A DNA stretch of 64,000 nucleotides from an uncultured Lachnospiraceae bacterium (GCA_902787715.1 CADAHQ010000004.1:59363-123362), one strand, 5' to 3'; shown: positions 8,278 to 15,548, counted from the stretch's first letter. Notes: generated by a model not told the origin, from the letters alone. Numbers and translations: made by a program.

Positions 8278-9450
8278 ATGAACTATGCAGAAGAATCCCT
8301 GAAGAAGCACTATGAATGGAAAGGAAAGGTCGAGATGATCGTTCGCGCTCCCCTGGAGACGAAGGAAGATCTCTCGCTTGCATACACCCCCGGTGTAGCG
8401 CAGCCCTGCCTGGAGATCCAGAAGAACGTGGACCTGAGCTATGACCTTACGCGTCGCTCCAACCTGGTAGCTGTTGTTACCGACGGTACCGCGGTACTCG
8501 GACTCGGCGATATCGGTCCGGAAGCCGGCATGCCTGTTATGGAAGGCAAATGCGCCCTCTTTAAGGCGTTCGGCGATGTAGACGCGATTCCGCTTTGCAT
8601 CCGTTCCAAGGAAGTTGATGATATTGTAAATACGGTACGCCTTCTTGCCGGCTCCTTCGGCGGCGTAAACCTTGAGGACATCTCCGCACCCCGCTGCTTT
8701 GAGATTGAGAGAAAGCTGAAGGAGTGCTGCGATATCCCGATTTTCCACGATGACCAGCACGGTACCGCAGTTGTCTGCCTTGCCGCTATGCTCAATGCAT
8801 TGAAGGTTGTAAACAAGAAAATTGATGAGATCCGCGTTGTAACCAGCGGTGCCGGTGCTGCCGGAATCGCCATCATCAAGCTCCTTATTTCCATGGGGCT
8901 TAAGGACGTTGTTATGTGCGACCGCAAGGGCGCAATCTACAAGGGACGTGACGGTCTGAACCCGGAGAAGGAGATTATCGCCGAGATGACCAACCAGAAG
9001 CTCCGCAAGGGCAGCCTCGAGGAGGTTATCAAGGGCGCGGATGTATTCATCGGCGTGTCCGCTCCCGGCTGTGTAACTCCGGAGATGGTTAAGAGCATGG
9101 CTCCGAACCCGATCCTGTTCCCGATGGCTAACCCGACTCCGGAGATTATGCCCGATGAGGCTAAGGCTGCAGGCGCTGCTGTTGTGGGAACCGGCAGAAG
9201 CGATTTCCCGAACCAGATCAACAACGTGCTCGCATTCCCGGGCATCTTCCGCGGCGCACTCGATGTTCGCGCACGCGATATCAACGATGAGATGAAGATT
9301 GCAGCTGCCAAGGCAATCGCTGCATTCGTAACCGACGACAAGCTCTCGGCTGACTATATCATCCCGAGCGCACTGGACAAGACTGTTGCTCAGGCGGTTG
9401 CCAAGGCTGTAGCCGAGGCTGCACGCAAGACCGGTGTTGCCCGTCTGTAA
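8278..9450 (+). CDS. NAD(P)-dependent malic enzyme
   Basis: 390-aa enzyme converting malate to pyruvate and CO2. Start chosen at ATG 8278 rather than an upstream TTG at 8251, because family members begin a few residues before LKKHYEWKGK. Short bacterial form without the phosphotransacetylase tail. Visible: SLAYTPGVA with catalytic Tyr, TDGTAVLGLGDIG, metal ligands in FHDDQHGTA, Rossmann loop TSGAGAAGIA and FPMANPTPE. With the dehydrogenase and fumarase it lets malate be routed to pyruvate or fumarate. Codon choice (GTT, GCA, AAG) suggests high expression. A strong terminator follows. Confidence 0.95.
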   Translation: MNYAEESLKKHYEWKGKVEMIVRAPLETKEDLSLAYTPGVAQPCLEIQKNVDLSYDLTRRSNLVAVVTDGTAVLGLGDIGPEAGMPVMEGKCALFKAFGDVDAIPLCIRSKEVDDIVNTVRLLAGSFGGVNLEDISAPRCFEIERKLKECCDIPIFHDDQHGTAVVCLAAMLNALKVVNKKIDEIRVVTSGAGAAGIAIIKLLISMGLKDVVMCDRKGAIYKGRDGLNPEKEIIAEMTNQKLRKGSLEEVIKGADVFIGVSAPGCVTPEMVKSMAPNPILFPMANPTPEIMPDEAKAAGAAVVGTGRSDFPNQINNVLAFPGIFRGALDVRARDINDEMKIAAAKAIAAFVTDDKLSADYIIPSALDKTVAQAVAKAVAEAARKTGVARL

Positions 9451-9468
9451 TTTCTGCAAATGCACGCA

Positions 9469-9506
9469 AAGCGGCTCTTTCCCAACCCGGAAGAGCCGCT
9501 TTTTTG
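9469..9506 (+). terminator. Intrinsic terminator of the malate cluster
   Basis: Stem GCGGCTCTT (9471-9479) with AAGAGCCGC (9491-9499), followed by six T. Confidence 0.93.
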
Positions 9507-9538
9507 CATAAAATGCAGGCTTTTCTTTGAATGTCCTA

Positions 9539-9567
9539 TTTACTTTATGCGGATTATCCGATAAAAT
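9539..9567 (+). promoter_or_regulatory. Promoter of the poly-Asp lipoprotein gene
   Basis: TTTACT (9539-9544), 17-nt spacer, TAAAAT (9562-9567); the gene starts 52 nt after the -10 box. Confidence 0.55.
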
Positions 9568-9618
9568 GAATGTGAACTGCTGTTGAGTTTTGTAACGGCG
9601 AAATAAGGAGGAAAAAGT

Positions 9619-11424
9619 ATGAATAAGAAATGGCATCGTTATCTCCTCATGGTGCTCGTTTTGTTGTTGTCGATTTGCATGCTTGCGGCGTGCGGAGACG
9701 ATGACGATGATGACGACGATGATGATGACGACGATAAAGAAGTAGATTATGTGATTAACGATGATGACCTCGCGGTTTCCGAGGACACCGTTCCGGTGGG
9801 AACCTGGGATTGGAAAGATCCGGATCTGGATATTTCCGGATGGTATCCCGGTGAGGCAACCCTCGGCGGTACCCCCGGCAAATTCGTCCGCTTCGAGGCG
9901 TACGGCGACTACAAGATTTACATTCGCCCGAAGTCCGCGAAGAAGATTTCCGAGCTGGAGAAAGCCATCGACGCTGCCATCAGCTTCGTGGGCGACATTG
10001 ATGACAATATCGATGAGAAGCCGGACTTTGAGGATGTCAAGACCGAAGGCGATCCCGAGAAGGTAAAGCTCGGCGAGAAGACTTTGTACGCCCAGATTGT
10101 CACCGCTTCGGTGGACGGCGAGAAGGTGCACCTGCCGATCTTCCTTGAGATGTACAAGGACCGCTACATCATTTATTTCATGTATGAGATCACGGAGGAT
10201 TCCGGCGAGCTCGCCATCGAGACCATCATCGCAACGACGCGTCTCGGCGCCGACGCTTATAAGGGAATCAACGGCAATCCTCTCGGACAGCCCACACCTA
10301 CGGGCGCTGAGCCTACCGGCACGGAGCCCACACCTACGGAAGCTCCGGATCCGACACCCACCGACGAGCCTACGCCGACGCCTACCCCTACCGAGGCAGC
10401 AACGCCGACTCCGACTGCAACGCCTACACCGGCGGCAGCAACGACGCAGACCTTTACCCACAGCAAGATGAAGTTCACAATCGATCTTCCCGGGGATGCC
10501 GAGATCGAAGAGTTTGAGACGGGCGTTTACGCAGAGACCGATTACGGTATGTTGTATCTTTCCTACAAGAATAACTACAACGACGGAATCGTTTTGAACG
10601 CGGCGGACTTCTATGCCCTTGCCGGTTCGGACGCAAAGAAGCTCGCTGATCTTTTGTACCTTGACGGTGTGGAATTCCTCTCGGGTGCCGAGAGCACGGA
10701 CTTCACCATCAACGGAGTAAAGGCATCCACGGTTCCTCTTGCCCACATGATTTGGGATGCGGATGACGAGAACTTCGGAAGAGGCTGCGGCCGCTTCTAC
10801 ATCTACGAGTGCAAGGATGCCATCGGCGTTTACTACGGCTGGTACATCATTGACGGCGCGAAGTACGACGGGACGATGTCTGAGGAGCAGAAGAACACGC
10901 AGCTTAGCTTCGACGCAGCGCTGCAGTCCCTGAAGCAGACCGGTTCGCCGCTTGTTGTTGACTACCATGTATACGAAGACCGCATGCCGGACGGCACGGG
11001 CATCGTGATGGTATACGAGGAAGGCGCAATTAAGGGCCACACCTATGACGGCAACTCCAAGGAGAACAGCCTCGGTTACAAGTATTACTACAACGACGAG
11101 AAGAACGGTTACCTCGATATCCAGCACTTCAAGCCGAAGCAGAGCACGGTAGAAGCTTATTTCGAAAACATGAAGAATTCGCTGAGCGATCCGAAGTATC
11201 ACTTCTCTGCAACTTCTGAGTTCCAGGGGCGTTTTAAGTGGACGCACTGGACCCTTTCCTACGAGGTAAACGGCAACGATTACCTGGAGGAGACCTACGT
11301 TTCCATGGATGAAAACGGTGAGCTCTGGTTTGTTCTTCTCTTCGGTTTGAAGGACAAGGTGGAAGAGCAGGATACCCTGATTGAGGATGTTCTGTGGTCG
11401 CTGAACACGCACTACAACTATTAA
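9619..11424 (+). CDS. Lipoprotein with 13-Asp tract and two globular domains joined by a Thr-Pro linker
   Basis: 601-aa secreted lipoprotein of unknown function. Signal peptide 1-24, lipobox LAAC with lipidated Cys25, then Gly and an uninterrupted run of 13 Asp. Residues about 50-220 form one domain, 224-276 a Pro/Thr/Glu linker, and 280-601 a second, larger domain. The second domain shares layout and its last motif (VLWSL) with the lipoprotein at 27643-28737 (LLWSL), so the two may be distant paralogues. The Asp tract could bind Ca2+ or be a spacer with strong charge; neither is demonstrated. Single-gene transcript with its own promoter and terminator. Confidence 0.85.
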   Translation: MNKKWHRYLLMVLVLLLSICMLAACGDDDDDDDDDDDDDKEVDYVINDDDLAVSEDTVPVGTWDWKDPDLDISGWYPGEATLGGTPGKFVRFEAYGDYKIYIRPKSAKKISELEKAIDAAISFVGDIDDNIDEKPDFEDVKTEGDPEKVKLGEKTLYAQIVTASVDGEKVHLPIFLEMYKDRYIIYFMYEITEDSGELAIETIIATTRLGADAYKGINGNPLGQPTPTGAEPTGTEPTPTEAPDPTPTDEPTPTPTPTEAATPTPTATPTPAAATTQTFTHSKMKFTIDLPGDAEIEEFETGVYAETDYGMLYLSYKNNYNDGIVLNAADFYALAGSDAKKLADLLYLDGVEFLSGAESTDFTINGVKASTVPLAHMIWDADDENFGRGCGRFYIYECKDAIGVYYGWYIIDGAKYDGTMSEEQKNTQLSFDAALQSLKQTGSPLVVDYHVYEDRMPDGTGIVMVYEEGAIKGHTYDGNSKENSLGYKYYYNDEKNGYLDIQHFKPKQSTVEAYFENMKNSLSDPKYHFSATSEFQGRFKWTHWTLSYEVNGNDYLEETYVSMDENGELWFVLLFGLKDKVEEQDTLIEDVLWSLNTHYNY

Positions 11425-11445
11425 TCCGAATTTACAAAAAGCAAT

Positions 11446-11485
11446 AAAAGAACGGCTCCGCTGATGTATGCGGAGCCGTTTTTAT
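11446..11485. terminator. Bidirectional terminator between convergent genes
   Basis: Perfect 11-bp stem AACGGCTCCGC (11451-11461) / GCGGAGCCGTT (11470-11480), loop tgatgtat, T-run on the plus strand and TTCTTTT on the minus strand. Serves the lipoprotein gene (plus) and the paaK-ACT operon (minus). Confidence 0.9.
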
Positions 11486-11521
11486 GTGTCTTTGTTTTAG
11501 CCTTCAGCCAATCCCGGAGCA

Positions 11522-11965
11522 TCAGTCGCCGAGATGATCGATGTCATCCTGGGTTGCGATGGAGAAGCCGTTTTCCAGCAGAAGCTTTGCACCGGCCTCG
11601 CGGTCGGCGAGACGGAAGATAATCAAAGCGTTGTTGTCGTTCGAGTAGTTAAAGGAGTAGAGGTACTCGATGCTGTTGCCTGCATTTTCCAAAAGCTGAA
11701 GCGCGCGATGCAGTCCGCCCGGCTCGTTGGGGATCTTGACACAGACGACGTGGTTTTTGCGTGCCGAATAGCCGGCCTCCTTCAAAAGATCGAGACAAGG
11801 CTGAATGTCCTCGTCCTTTACGATAAATCGAACAATGCCGAACTCCGCCATGTCGGCAATCATCAGTGCAAGGATGTCGACGTTGTGGTCCTTGAGCAGA
11901 CCGGTCAGCTTGCAGAGCGTGCCGTGGGCGTTAACAAGATATACAGAAACCTGATGTACGAACAT
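11522..11965 (-). CDS. Tandem ACT-domain protein associated with paaK
   Basis: 147-aa protein made of two ACT domains: residues 1-68 (VSVYLVNAHGTLCKLTGLL) and 70-140 (VCVKIPNEPGGLHRALQLL). ACT domains bind amino acids allosterically; pairs of this size next to phenylacetate-CoA ligase are common in Clostridia and archaea, where they probably sense an aromatic amino acid. It is the second gene of the operon, 66 nt after paaK, both under the Phe T-box. A ligand of the Phe type is inferred from that control, not seen in the protein. Confidence 0.9.
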   Translation of the reverse strand: MFVHQVSVYLVNAHGTLCKLTGLLKDHNVDILALMIADMAEFGIVRFIVKDEDIQPCLDLLKEAGYSARKNHVVCVKIPNEPGGLHRALQLLENAGNSIEYLYSFNYSNDNNALIIFRLADREAGAKLLLENGFSIATQDDIDHLGD

Positions 11966-12031
11966 TTGGTGTAAACCTCCTTCTTTGCCTTTTTGCTATT
12001 ATATCATAAACAAAGGTCGCGTGTCAGCAGT

Positions 12032-13357
12032 TTATTTGTTAGTCAGGCCGCGGTTGTCGATGATGCGCTTTGCCTTGCCCTCGGAACGAGGCAGGGACTT
12101 CGGCGGAACGAGGGTAACCTTGGCGGCGATGCCGACGATGGATTTGATGCGCTCGGTGATGGTGCTGCGGAGCGACTCAATCTCGCTGACCTTATCGGTG
12201 AACATCTCCTCGGACATCTCAATCTGAACCTCAAGCTTGTCGGTGGAGTTGACACGGTCGACAATGAGCATGTAGAACGGAGCTACACCCTCGAGACCTA
12301 CGAGGCAAGCCTCAATCTGGCTCGGGAATACGTTGACGCCGCGAATGACGAGCATGTCATCGGTGCGACCTGTAAGACGGCTCATGCGGATGAGCGTACG
12401 TCCGCAAGGGCAGGGCTCAGCGATGAGACGTGTAATGTCGTGGGTACGGTAGCGAAGCATCGGCATACCGGTCTTTGTGATGGTCGTGAACACGAGCTCA
12501 CCGGATTCGCCGTAGGGCAGCGGTTCGCCGGTTTCGGGGTTGATAATCTCAACGATGACATGGTCCTCGTTGACATGCATTCCGTGCTTTTCCAGACATT
12601 CGAAAGCTACGCCCGGGCCGCCGATCTCTGTGAGACCGTAGATGTCGCAGGCATCGAAATCGAGAATGCTCTCGAGGTGCTCGCGCATTTCCTCAGTCCA
12701 GGGCTCTGCACCGAAGATGCCGGCCTTCAATTTAACCTTGTCGAGGAGGCCGCGGTCACGAAGGGTCTCCGCAAGATACGTTGCGTAGGACGGAGTGCAG
12801 CAGAGCATGGTAGCACCGAGCTCCGTCATCATCATCATTTGCCGCTCCGTGTTGCCGGCCGACATCGGGATAACCGTGGCACCGATGCGCTGTGCGCCCT
12901 GATGTGCGCCCAGACCGCCGGTGAAGAGACCGTAGCCGTAGCAAATCTGGATGACGTCATCCGCGTTACCGCCGGCAGCGGTGAGAGCGCGGGCAACCAT
13001 CTCGGTCCAGACTTCAATGTCATTTTCCGTGTATCCGGTGACAATCGGCTTGCCCGTCGTTCCCGACGAGCCCTGGATGCGGACAATGTCCGTCAGCTTC
13101 TGCGCCAAAAGTCCGTACGGGAACTGGTCGCGCAGGTCCGTCTTCTCCATGAAAGGCAGTTTCTTCAGGTCGTCCACCGAGTTGATGTCCTCGGGCTTGA
13201 CGCCCATGGCGTCCATGCGCTCGCGGTAGAGCGGTACATTTGCATACTCGAGCTCTACGGTCTCACGCAGGCGTTTTCCCTGGAGCTCGCGCAGCTTCGT
13301 GCGCTCCATGCACTCCATGATGGGGTTGTAAATTCTGTGGATCTTCGGTTGTTTCAT
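12032..13357 (-). CDS. paaK: Phenylacetate-CoA ligase (aryl-acid CoA ligase)
   Basis: 441-aa AMP-forming ligase joining phenylacetate (or a related aryl acid) to CoA. Start at 13357 after AGGTT; the frame is open upstream but that part is leader RNA. P-loop-like SSGTTGKPIVTGYT near residue 95, YGLTEIGGPG near 240, and YRTHDI followed by the Cys-rich PCPCGRT and TGRTDDMLVIRG typical of PaaK. Expression is governed by a T-box read as Phe-specific, which switches genes on when tRNA-Phe is uncharged. With an indolepyruvate/phenylpyruvate ferredoxin oxidoreductase elsewhere, the enzyme could feed phenylacetyl-CoA to phenylpyruvate and Phe. Exact acid specificity is not readable. Confidence 0.93.
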   Translation of the reverse strand: MKQPKIHRIYNPIMECMERTKLRELQGKRLRETVELEYANVPLYRERMDAMGVKPEDINSVDDLKKLPFMEKTDLRDQFPYGLLAQKLTDIVRIQGSSGTTGKPIVTGYTENDIEVWTEMVARALTAAGGNADDVIQICYGYGLFTGGLGAHQGAQRIGATVIPMSAGNTERQMMMMTELGATMLCCTPSYATYLAETLRDRGLLDKVKLKAGIFGAEPWTEEMREHLESILDFDACDIYGLTEIGGPGVAFECLEKHGMHVNEDHVIVEIINPETGEPLPYGESGELVFTTITKTGMPMLRYRTHDITRLIAEPCPCGRTLIRMSRLTGRTDDMLVIRGVNVFPSQIEACLVGLEGVAPFYMLIVDRVNSTDKLEVQIEMSEEMFTDKVSEIESLRSTITERIKSIVGIAAKVTLVPPKSLPRSEGKAKRIIDNRGLTNK

Positions 13358-13417
13358 AGGAACCTCCCGGGTGAATGATTGTTTGTTCGGCTGAACAAGT
13401 TTTCCCTGAGGACGAGC

Positions 13418-13688
13418 AAAAAAATAACTCATCCCCGGTTGCTACACCAGAGGACGAGCGATTAACCCGTGGTACCACCTCTATTCAGTATACGAAAACG
13501 TATACCCTCATTCAGGCACATTTATGCCTTATCGCGATAACGGACGCATCCGGCGATGCCTACTTAGCTGACGCTGTTCAACATGCTGCTCTCGGGAGGA
13601 ATTCGGAGGTTCTTCGATGCCGGCTTTCACCATGCCCGGCTCGCTGCGAGGGAAGAATGATTCGTACTGGTTCCCGGTCGTTGCATTT
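13418..13688 (-). promoter_or_regulatory. T-box riboswitch, specifier UUC (Phe), with intrinsic terminator
   Basis: Minus-strand leader of paaK. The T-box core AGGTGGTACCACGGG lies at 13480-13466. Downstream is a terminator: CTCGTCCTCTGGT (13458-13446) pairs, with wobbles, with AACCGGGGATGAG (13440-13428), then a T-run (13424-13418). Upstream, Stem I shows the loop-E pair: AGUA at 13668-13665 and GAA at 13604-13602, closed below by CGGGA/UCCCG; the three bases after GAA are UUC (13601-13599), the specifier codon for Phe. Uncharged tRNA-Phe would stabilise the antiterminator. The T-box call is secure; the specifier was folded by hand. Confidence 0.92.
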
Positions 13689-13694
13689 AACCAA

Positions 13695-13723
13695 TATATA
13701 CACTACAAGGTTTGGCTTGTCAA
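13695..13723 (-). promoter_or_regulatory. Promoter of the T-box/paaK transcript
   Basis: Minus strand TTGACA (13723-13718), 17-nt spacer, TATATA (13700-13695). Predicted start near 13688. Confidence 0.85.
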
Positions 13724-13822
13724 GAATTATTTTTCGCGAGAGTTGTAAGATAGGGTTGGAGGACGTATATCTCCTCTGTTTTAGGGATCCCAAACAACAG
13801 TCCCGGCTGCGTTTCGGCAAGA

Positions 13823-13861
13823 TTACGGCCTGAAAGCAGGTTTCGCGTCCCGCGGCCGTAA
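13823..13861. repeat. Palindromic element 1
   Basis: Arms TTACGGCC (13823-13830) and GGCCGTAA (13854-13861), perfect 8-bp pairing, 23-nt centre. Followed by a 55-nt segment containing TACCTCA at its positions 25-31. Confidence 0.85.
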
Positions 13862-13916
13862 CTGTATCTGTCTACCCACAGCAGTTACCTCATTGTTGTC
13901 TTGCTTTTGCGGGTGA

Positions 13917-13955
13917 CTACGGCCGGAGAAGCCGATTTGTGTCTCTGGGCCGTAA
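13917..13955. repeat. Palindromic element 2
   Basis: Arms TACGGCC (13918-13924) and GGCCGTA (13948-13954). Inner AGA/TCT can extend pairing past a small internal loop. Followed by a 56-nt segment about 60% like the first segment. Confidence 0.85.
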
Positions 13956-14011
13956 ATGTACCTGCCTGCAAACTCCGGTCACTTGTTATGTTGCCTGACT
14001 ATGTGAGTTGC

Positions 14012-14050
14012 CTACGGCCCGAAGCCCGAGTTTTCTGCATCAGGCCGTAA
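14012..14050. repeat. Palindromic element 3 (central)
   Basis: Arms TACGGCC (14013-14019) and GGCCGTA (14043-14049); inner GA/TC extends pairing past one mismatch. It is the middle of the array. The following 55-nt segment has TGAGGTA at positions 25-31. Confidence 0.85.
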
Positions 14051-14105
14051 TTGCCTTGTCTTGTGCTTTCAAAATGAGGTATGTTTCTTACGAGACAGAT
14101 AAGGA

Positions 14106-14144
14106 CTACGGCCTGGGGATTGGTTTCATGTCGCCAGGCCGTAG
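14106..14144. repeat. Palindromic element 4
   Basis: The most regular element: GGACTACGGCCTG (14103-14115) and CAGGCCGTAGTCC (14135-14147) form a perfect 13-bp inverted repeat around a 19-nt loop. The outer pair is C-G where elements 1 and 5 have T-A. The following 55-nt segment has TGAGGTA at positions 25-31. Confidence 0.88.
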
Positions 14145-14199
14145 TCCCATGAATCATAAGCCTTGAAATGAGGTAAGACACTATATCCCTCTGATTATA

Positions 14200-14238
14200 T
14201 TACGGCCTGAGGGTCGGATTCTAACCATCGGGCCGTAA
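14200..14238. repeat. Palindromic element 5
   Basis: Arms TTACGGCC (14200-14207) and GGCCGTAA (14231-14238); inner TGA/TCG extends pairing to 11 bp with one wobble. Last element of the array. Confidence 0.86.
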
Positions 14239-14295
14239 ATGAACCGTCCGGCCGAGGTCGACCGCCCCAAAAACTTCAAACACAAGTAATAAAAC

Positions 14296-14309
14296 ATGAC
14301 CACGGTCAT
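14296..14309. promoter_or_regulatory. Short palindrome, possible operator
   Basis: ATGACC-AC-GGTCAT, perfect 6-bp arms, 99 nt before the small lipoprotein ATG and where a sixth array element would be expected to start (14294) although its sequence differs. A partial copy, TGTGACCGG, follows at 14317. May be a regulator site. Confidence 0.4.
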
Positions 14310-14407
14310 AATCGGTTGTGACCGGGGTAACTGTTAGGCAGAAGCGGAGTGTGCTATTGTGTGTACAGTGCAGGAAAAATGTTACCGTGTTAAGGAGGCT
14401 TTCCTAT

Positions 14408-14815
14408 ATGAAGAAATTGTTTGATTTGGCGGCAGCGGTCGCTTTGCTTGTTCTGGTGGCGGTGGGCCTTACCGCGTGCGGGGCACCGTACACTTCGCAT
14501 TATACGGCCAGCGCCATGGTGCAGTCCCATGATTCAGATTCGGCGAAGGTGAGTTTCTGGACCGTGAAGGGCACGATGGTGTATACGCTGAAGATTAAGG
14601 AAGACAAGGGAGAAATCAGCTACGAGGCGCAGCTTGAATCGGGGAAGATGACGGTATATTACGATTGCGACGGGACGAAGACCGAGTGGTTTACGCTCAA
14701 AGGCGGAGAGTCGGTGAGCGCGTCGCTTACGGACCTTTCCGAGGGCAAGGTGTATATCATCATCGAAACCGACGGCAAATGCGAAAACGGCAAGCTTTCC
14801 TTTGAAGTCAAATAA
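14408..14815 (+). CDS. Small lipoprotein, unknown function
   Basis: 135-aa lipoprotein. Start at ATG 14408 with AAGGAGG nine nt upstream; a longer frame from a GTG at 14318 has no signal sequence at its start. Signal peptide 1-23, lipobox LTAC with Cys24. The mature part (about 110 aa) is predicted beta-rich (alternating VSFWTVKGTMVYTLKI, MTVYYDC) and has no motif I recognise. Next to the palindromic array and a VanZ-like gene; no operon evidence beyond same strand. Confidence 0.8.
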   Translation: MKKLFDLAAAVALLVLVAVGLTACGAPYTSHYTASAMVQSHDSDSAKVSFWTVKGTMVYTLKIKEDKGEISYEAQLESGKMTVYYDCDGTKTEWFTLKGGESVSASLTDLSEGKVYIIIETDGKCENGKLSFEVK

Positions 14816-14941
14816 AAGCTGGCGATGCGAACTCGGCAGGTTTCCCTGCATGCGTCGGCTCTGTGTGCATTTTTGTTGCGATACCCGCGATTGTGTGGTA
14901 GAGTGGGCAGAGAGCAACGCTTCAAATAAAGGGGAATCGGA

Positions 14942-15430
14942 ATGAAGAAGTGGATTGTTAGAGGTGTTTTGACTGCTGCGGTAATTGCGTGGATGGCTGT
15001 CATTTACGGCTTCTCCGCGGAGGACGGCGAGGAGTCGTCCCACACGTCGGAGATTGTGGTGGATGCCGTGATCACGGTGGCGGAGGATGTTCATCTGGTG
15101 GGCGAAGGCGGTGTGAGTGAGCGCGCCAGGGAGCGGATGACATTTGCCGTGCGAAAGAGCGCACATGCGACGGAATATGCGATTCTTGCCGTGCTGGTTG
15201 CTGCGTGCCTTTTCGCCTGGGGCGTGCGAAAAGCGTGGGTCATCGCTGTGCTTGCGTGGGCGGGCGCGACACTTTACGCCGTGACCGATGAGTATCATCA
15301 GAGGTCGGTGGCCGGCCGGGCGGGGCAGTGGAGTGACGTCGGAGTGGATGGATTGGGCGCGGCAATGGGCGTAGGAATTGTTCTTCTCGTGCTTTGGAGA
15401 CGTCGCCGGAAGACTGTGCGGAACGCATGA
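14942..15430 (+). CDS. VanZ-like family membrane protein
   Basis: 162-aa membrane protein with four predicted helices. VanZ-family motifs are visible: RKSAHATEYAIL near residue 63 and TDEYHQRSVAGRAGQWSDV near residue 117, with conserved His, Glu, Asp and Arg. VanZ of vancomycin clusters gives low-level teicoplanin resistance, but most family members are of unknown function. No other glycopeptide-resistance gene is nearby, so resistance should not be assumed. Ribosome site AAAGGGGAA precedes ATG 14942. Confidence 0.88.
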   Translation: MKKWIVRGVLTAAVIAWMAVIYGFSAEDGEESSHTSEIVVDAVITVAEDVHLVGEGGVSERARERMTFAVRKSAHATEYAILAVLVAACLFAWGVRKAWVIAVLAWAGATLYAVTDEYHQRSVAGRAGQWSDVGVDGLGAAMGVGIVLLVLWRRRRKTVRNA

Positions 15431-15493
15431 TTTTACAGAAAAACCATTGTTATTTTCAACAAAACAGAACGCGGAAAGCCCGCTATTGTCACT

Positions 15494-15548
15494 AAAACGT
15501 AGAAAATGCATCCAAAGTATTGCATATTCTACGTTTTCTATGTATGAT
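15494..15548 (+). promoter_or_regulatory. Promoter overlapped by a 17-nt-arm palindrome
   Basis: TTGCAT (15520-15525), 17-nt spacer, TATGAT (15543-15548) drives the DUF6465 gene. Inverted repeat arms 15494-15510 (AAAACGTAGAAAATGCA) and 15521-15537 (TGCATATTCTACGTTTT) match at 16 of 17 positions around a 10-nt centre; the right arm covers the -35 box and half the spacer. That placement fits a repressor site; it could alternatively end the vanZ-like transcript. Confidence 0.6.

Larger units (their letters stand above)
13823..14238. repeat. Array of five 39-nt palindromic elements at 94-95-nt period
   Basis: Five elements start at 13823, 13917, 14012, 14106 and 14200 (steps 94, 95, 94, 94). Each is exactly 39 nt: arm TACGGCC at positions 2-8, about 23 nt of variable centre, arm GGCCGTA at 32-38. 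Consensus start YTACGGCCYG and end RGGCCGTAR; T20-T21 in the centre are invariant. Intervening segments are 55, 56, 55 and 55 nt and are only loosely alike. Outer base pairs covary: T-A in elements 1 and 5, C-G in element 4, which extends to a perfect 13-bp stem. No open frame of note, no T-run. Function unknown: structured RNA, or DNA sites spaced nine helical turns apart. Confidence 0.9.

Noticed and set aside
8143-11412. Open frame of about 1089 codons on the minus strand opposite malic enzyme and the lipoprotein
   Set aside because: It spans two genes and an intergenic terminator, has no family motif, and is explained by GC-biased third positions of the plus-strand genes.
13375-13833. Plus-strand frame of 152 codons across the T-box
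   Set aside because: It runs antisense through the T-box and into array element 1, with no ribosome site and no family sequence.
13823-14238. CRISPR array
   Set aside because: Repeat and spacer lengths are uniform and repeats are palindromic, but the 39-nt elements differ from each other over much of their centre, the intervening segments resemble each other, and no cas gene is in the window.
13823-14238. Integron attC array
   Set aside because: Arms lack the attC core (GTTRRRY/RYYYAAC), there are no cassette genes between elements and no integrase.
14942-15430. Glycopeptide resistance locus
   Set aside because: Only a VanZ-like gene is present; no vanHAX or sensor genes.
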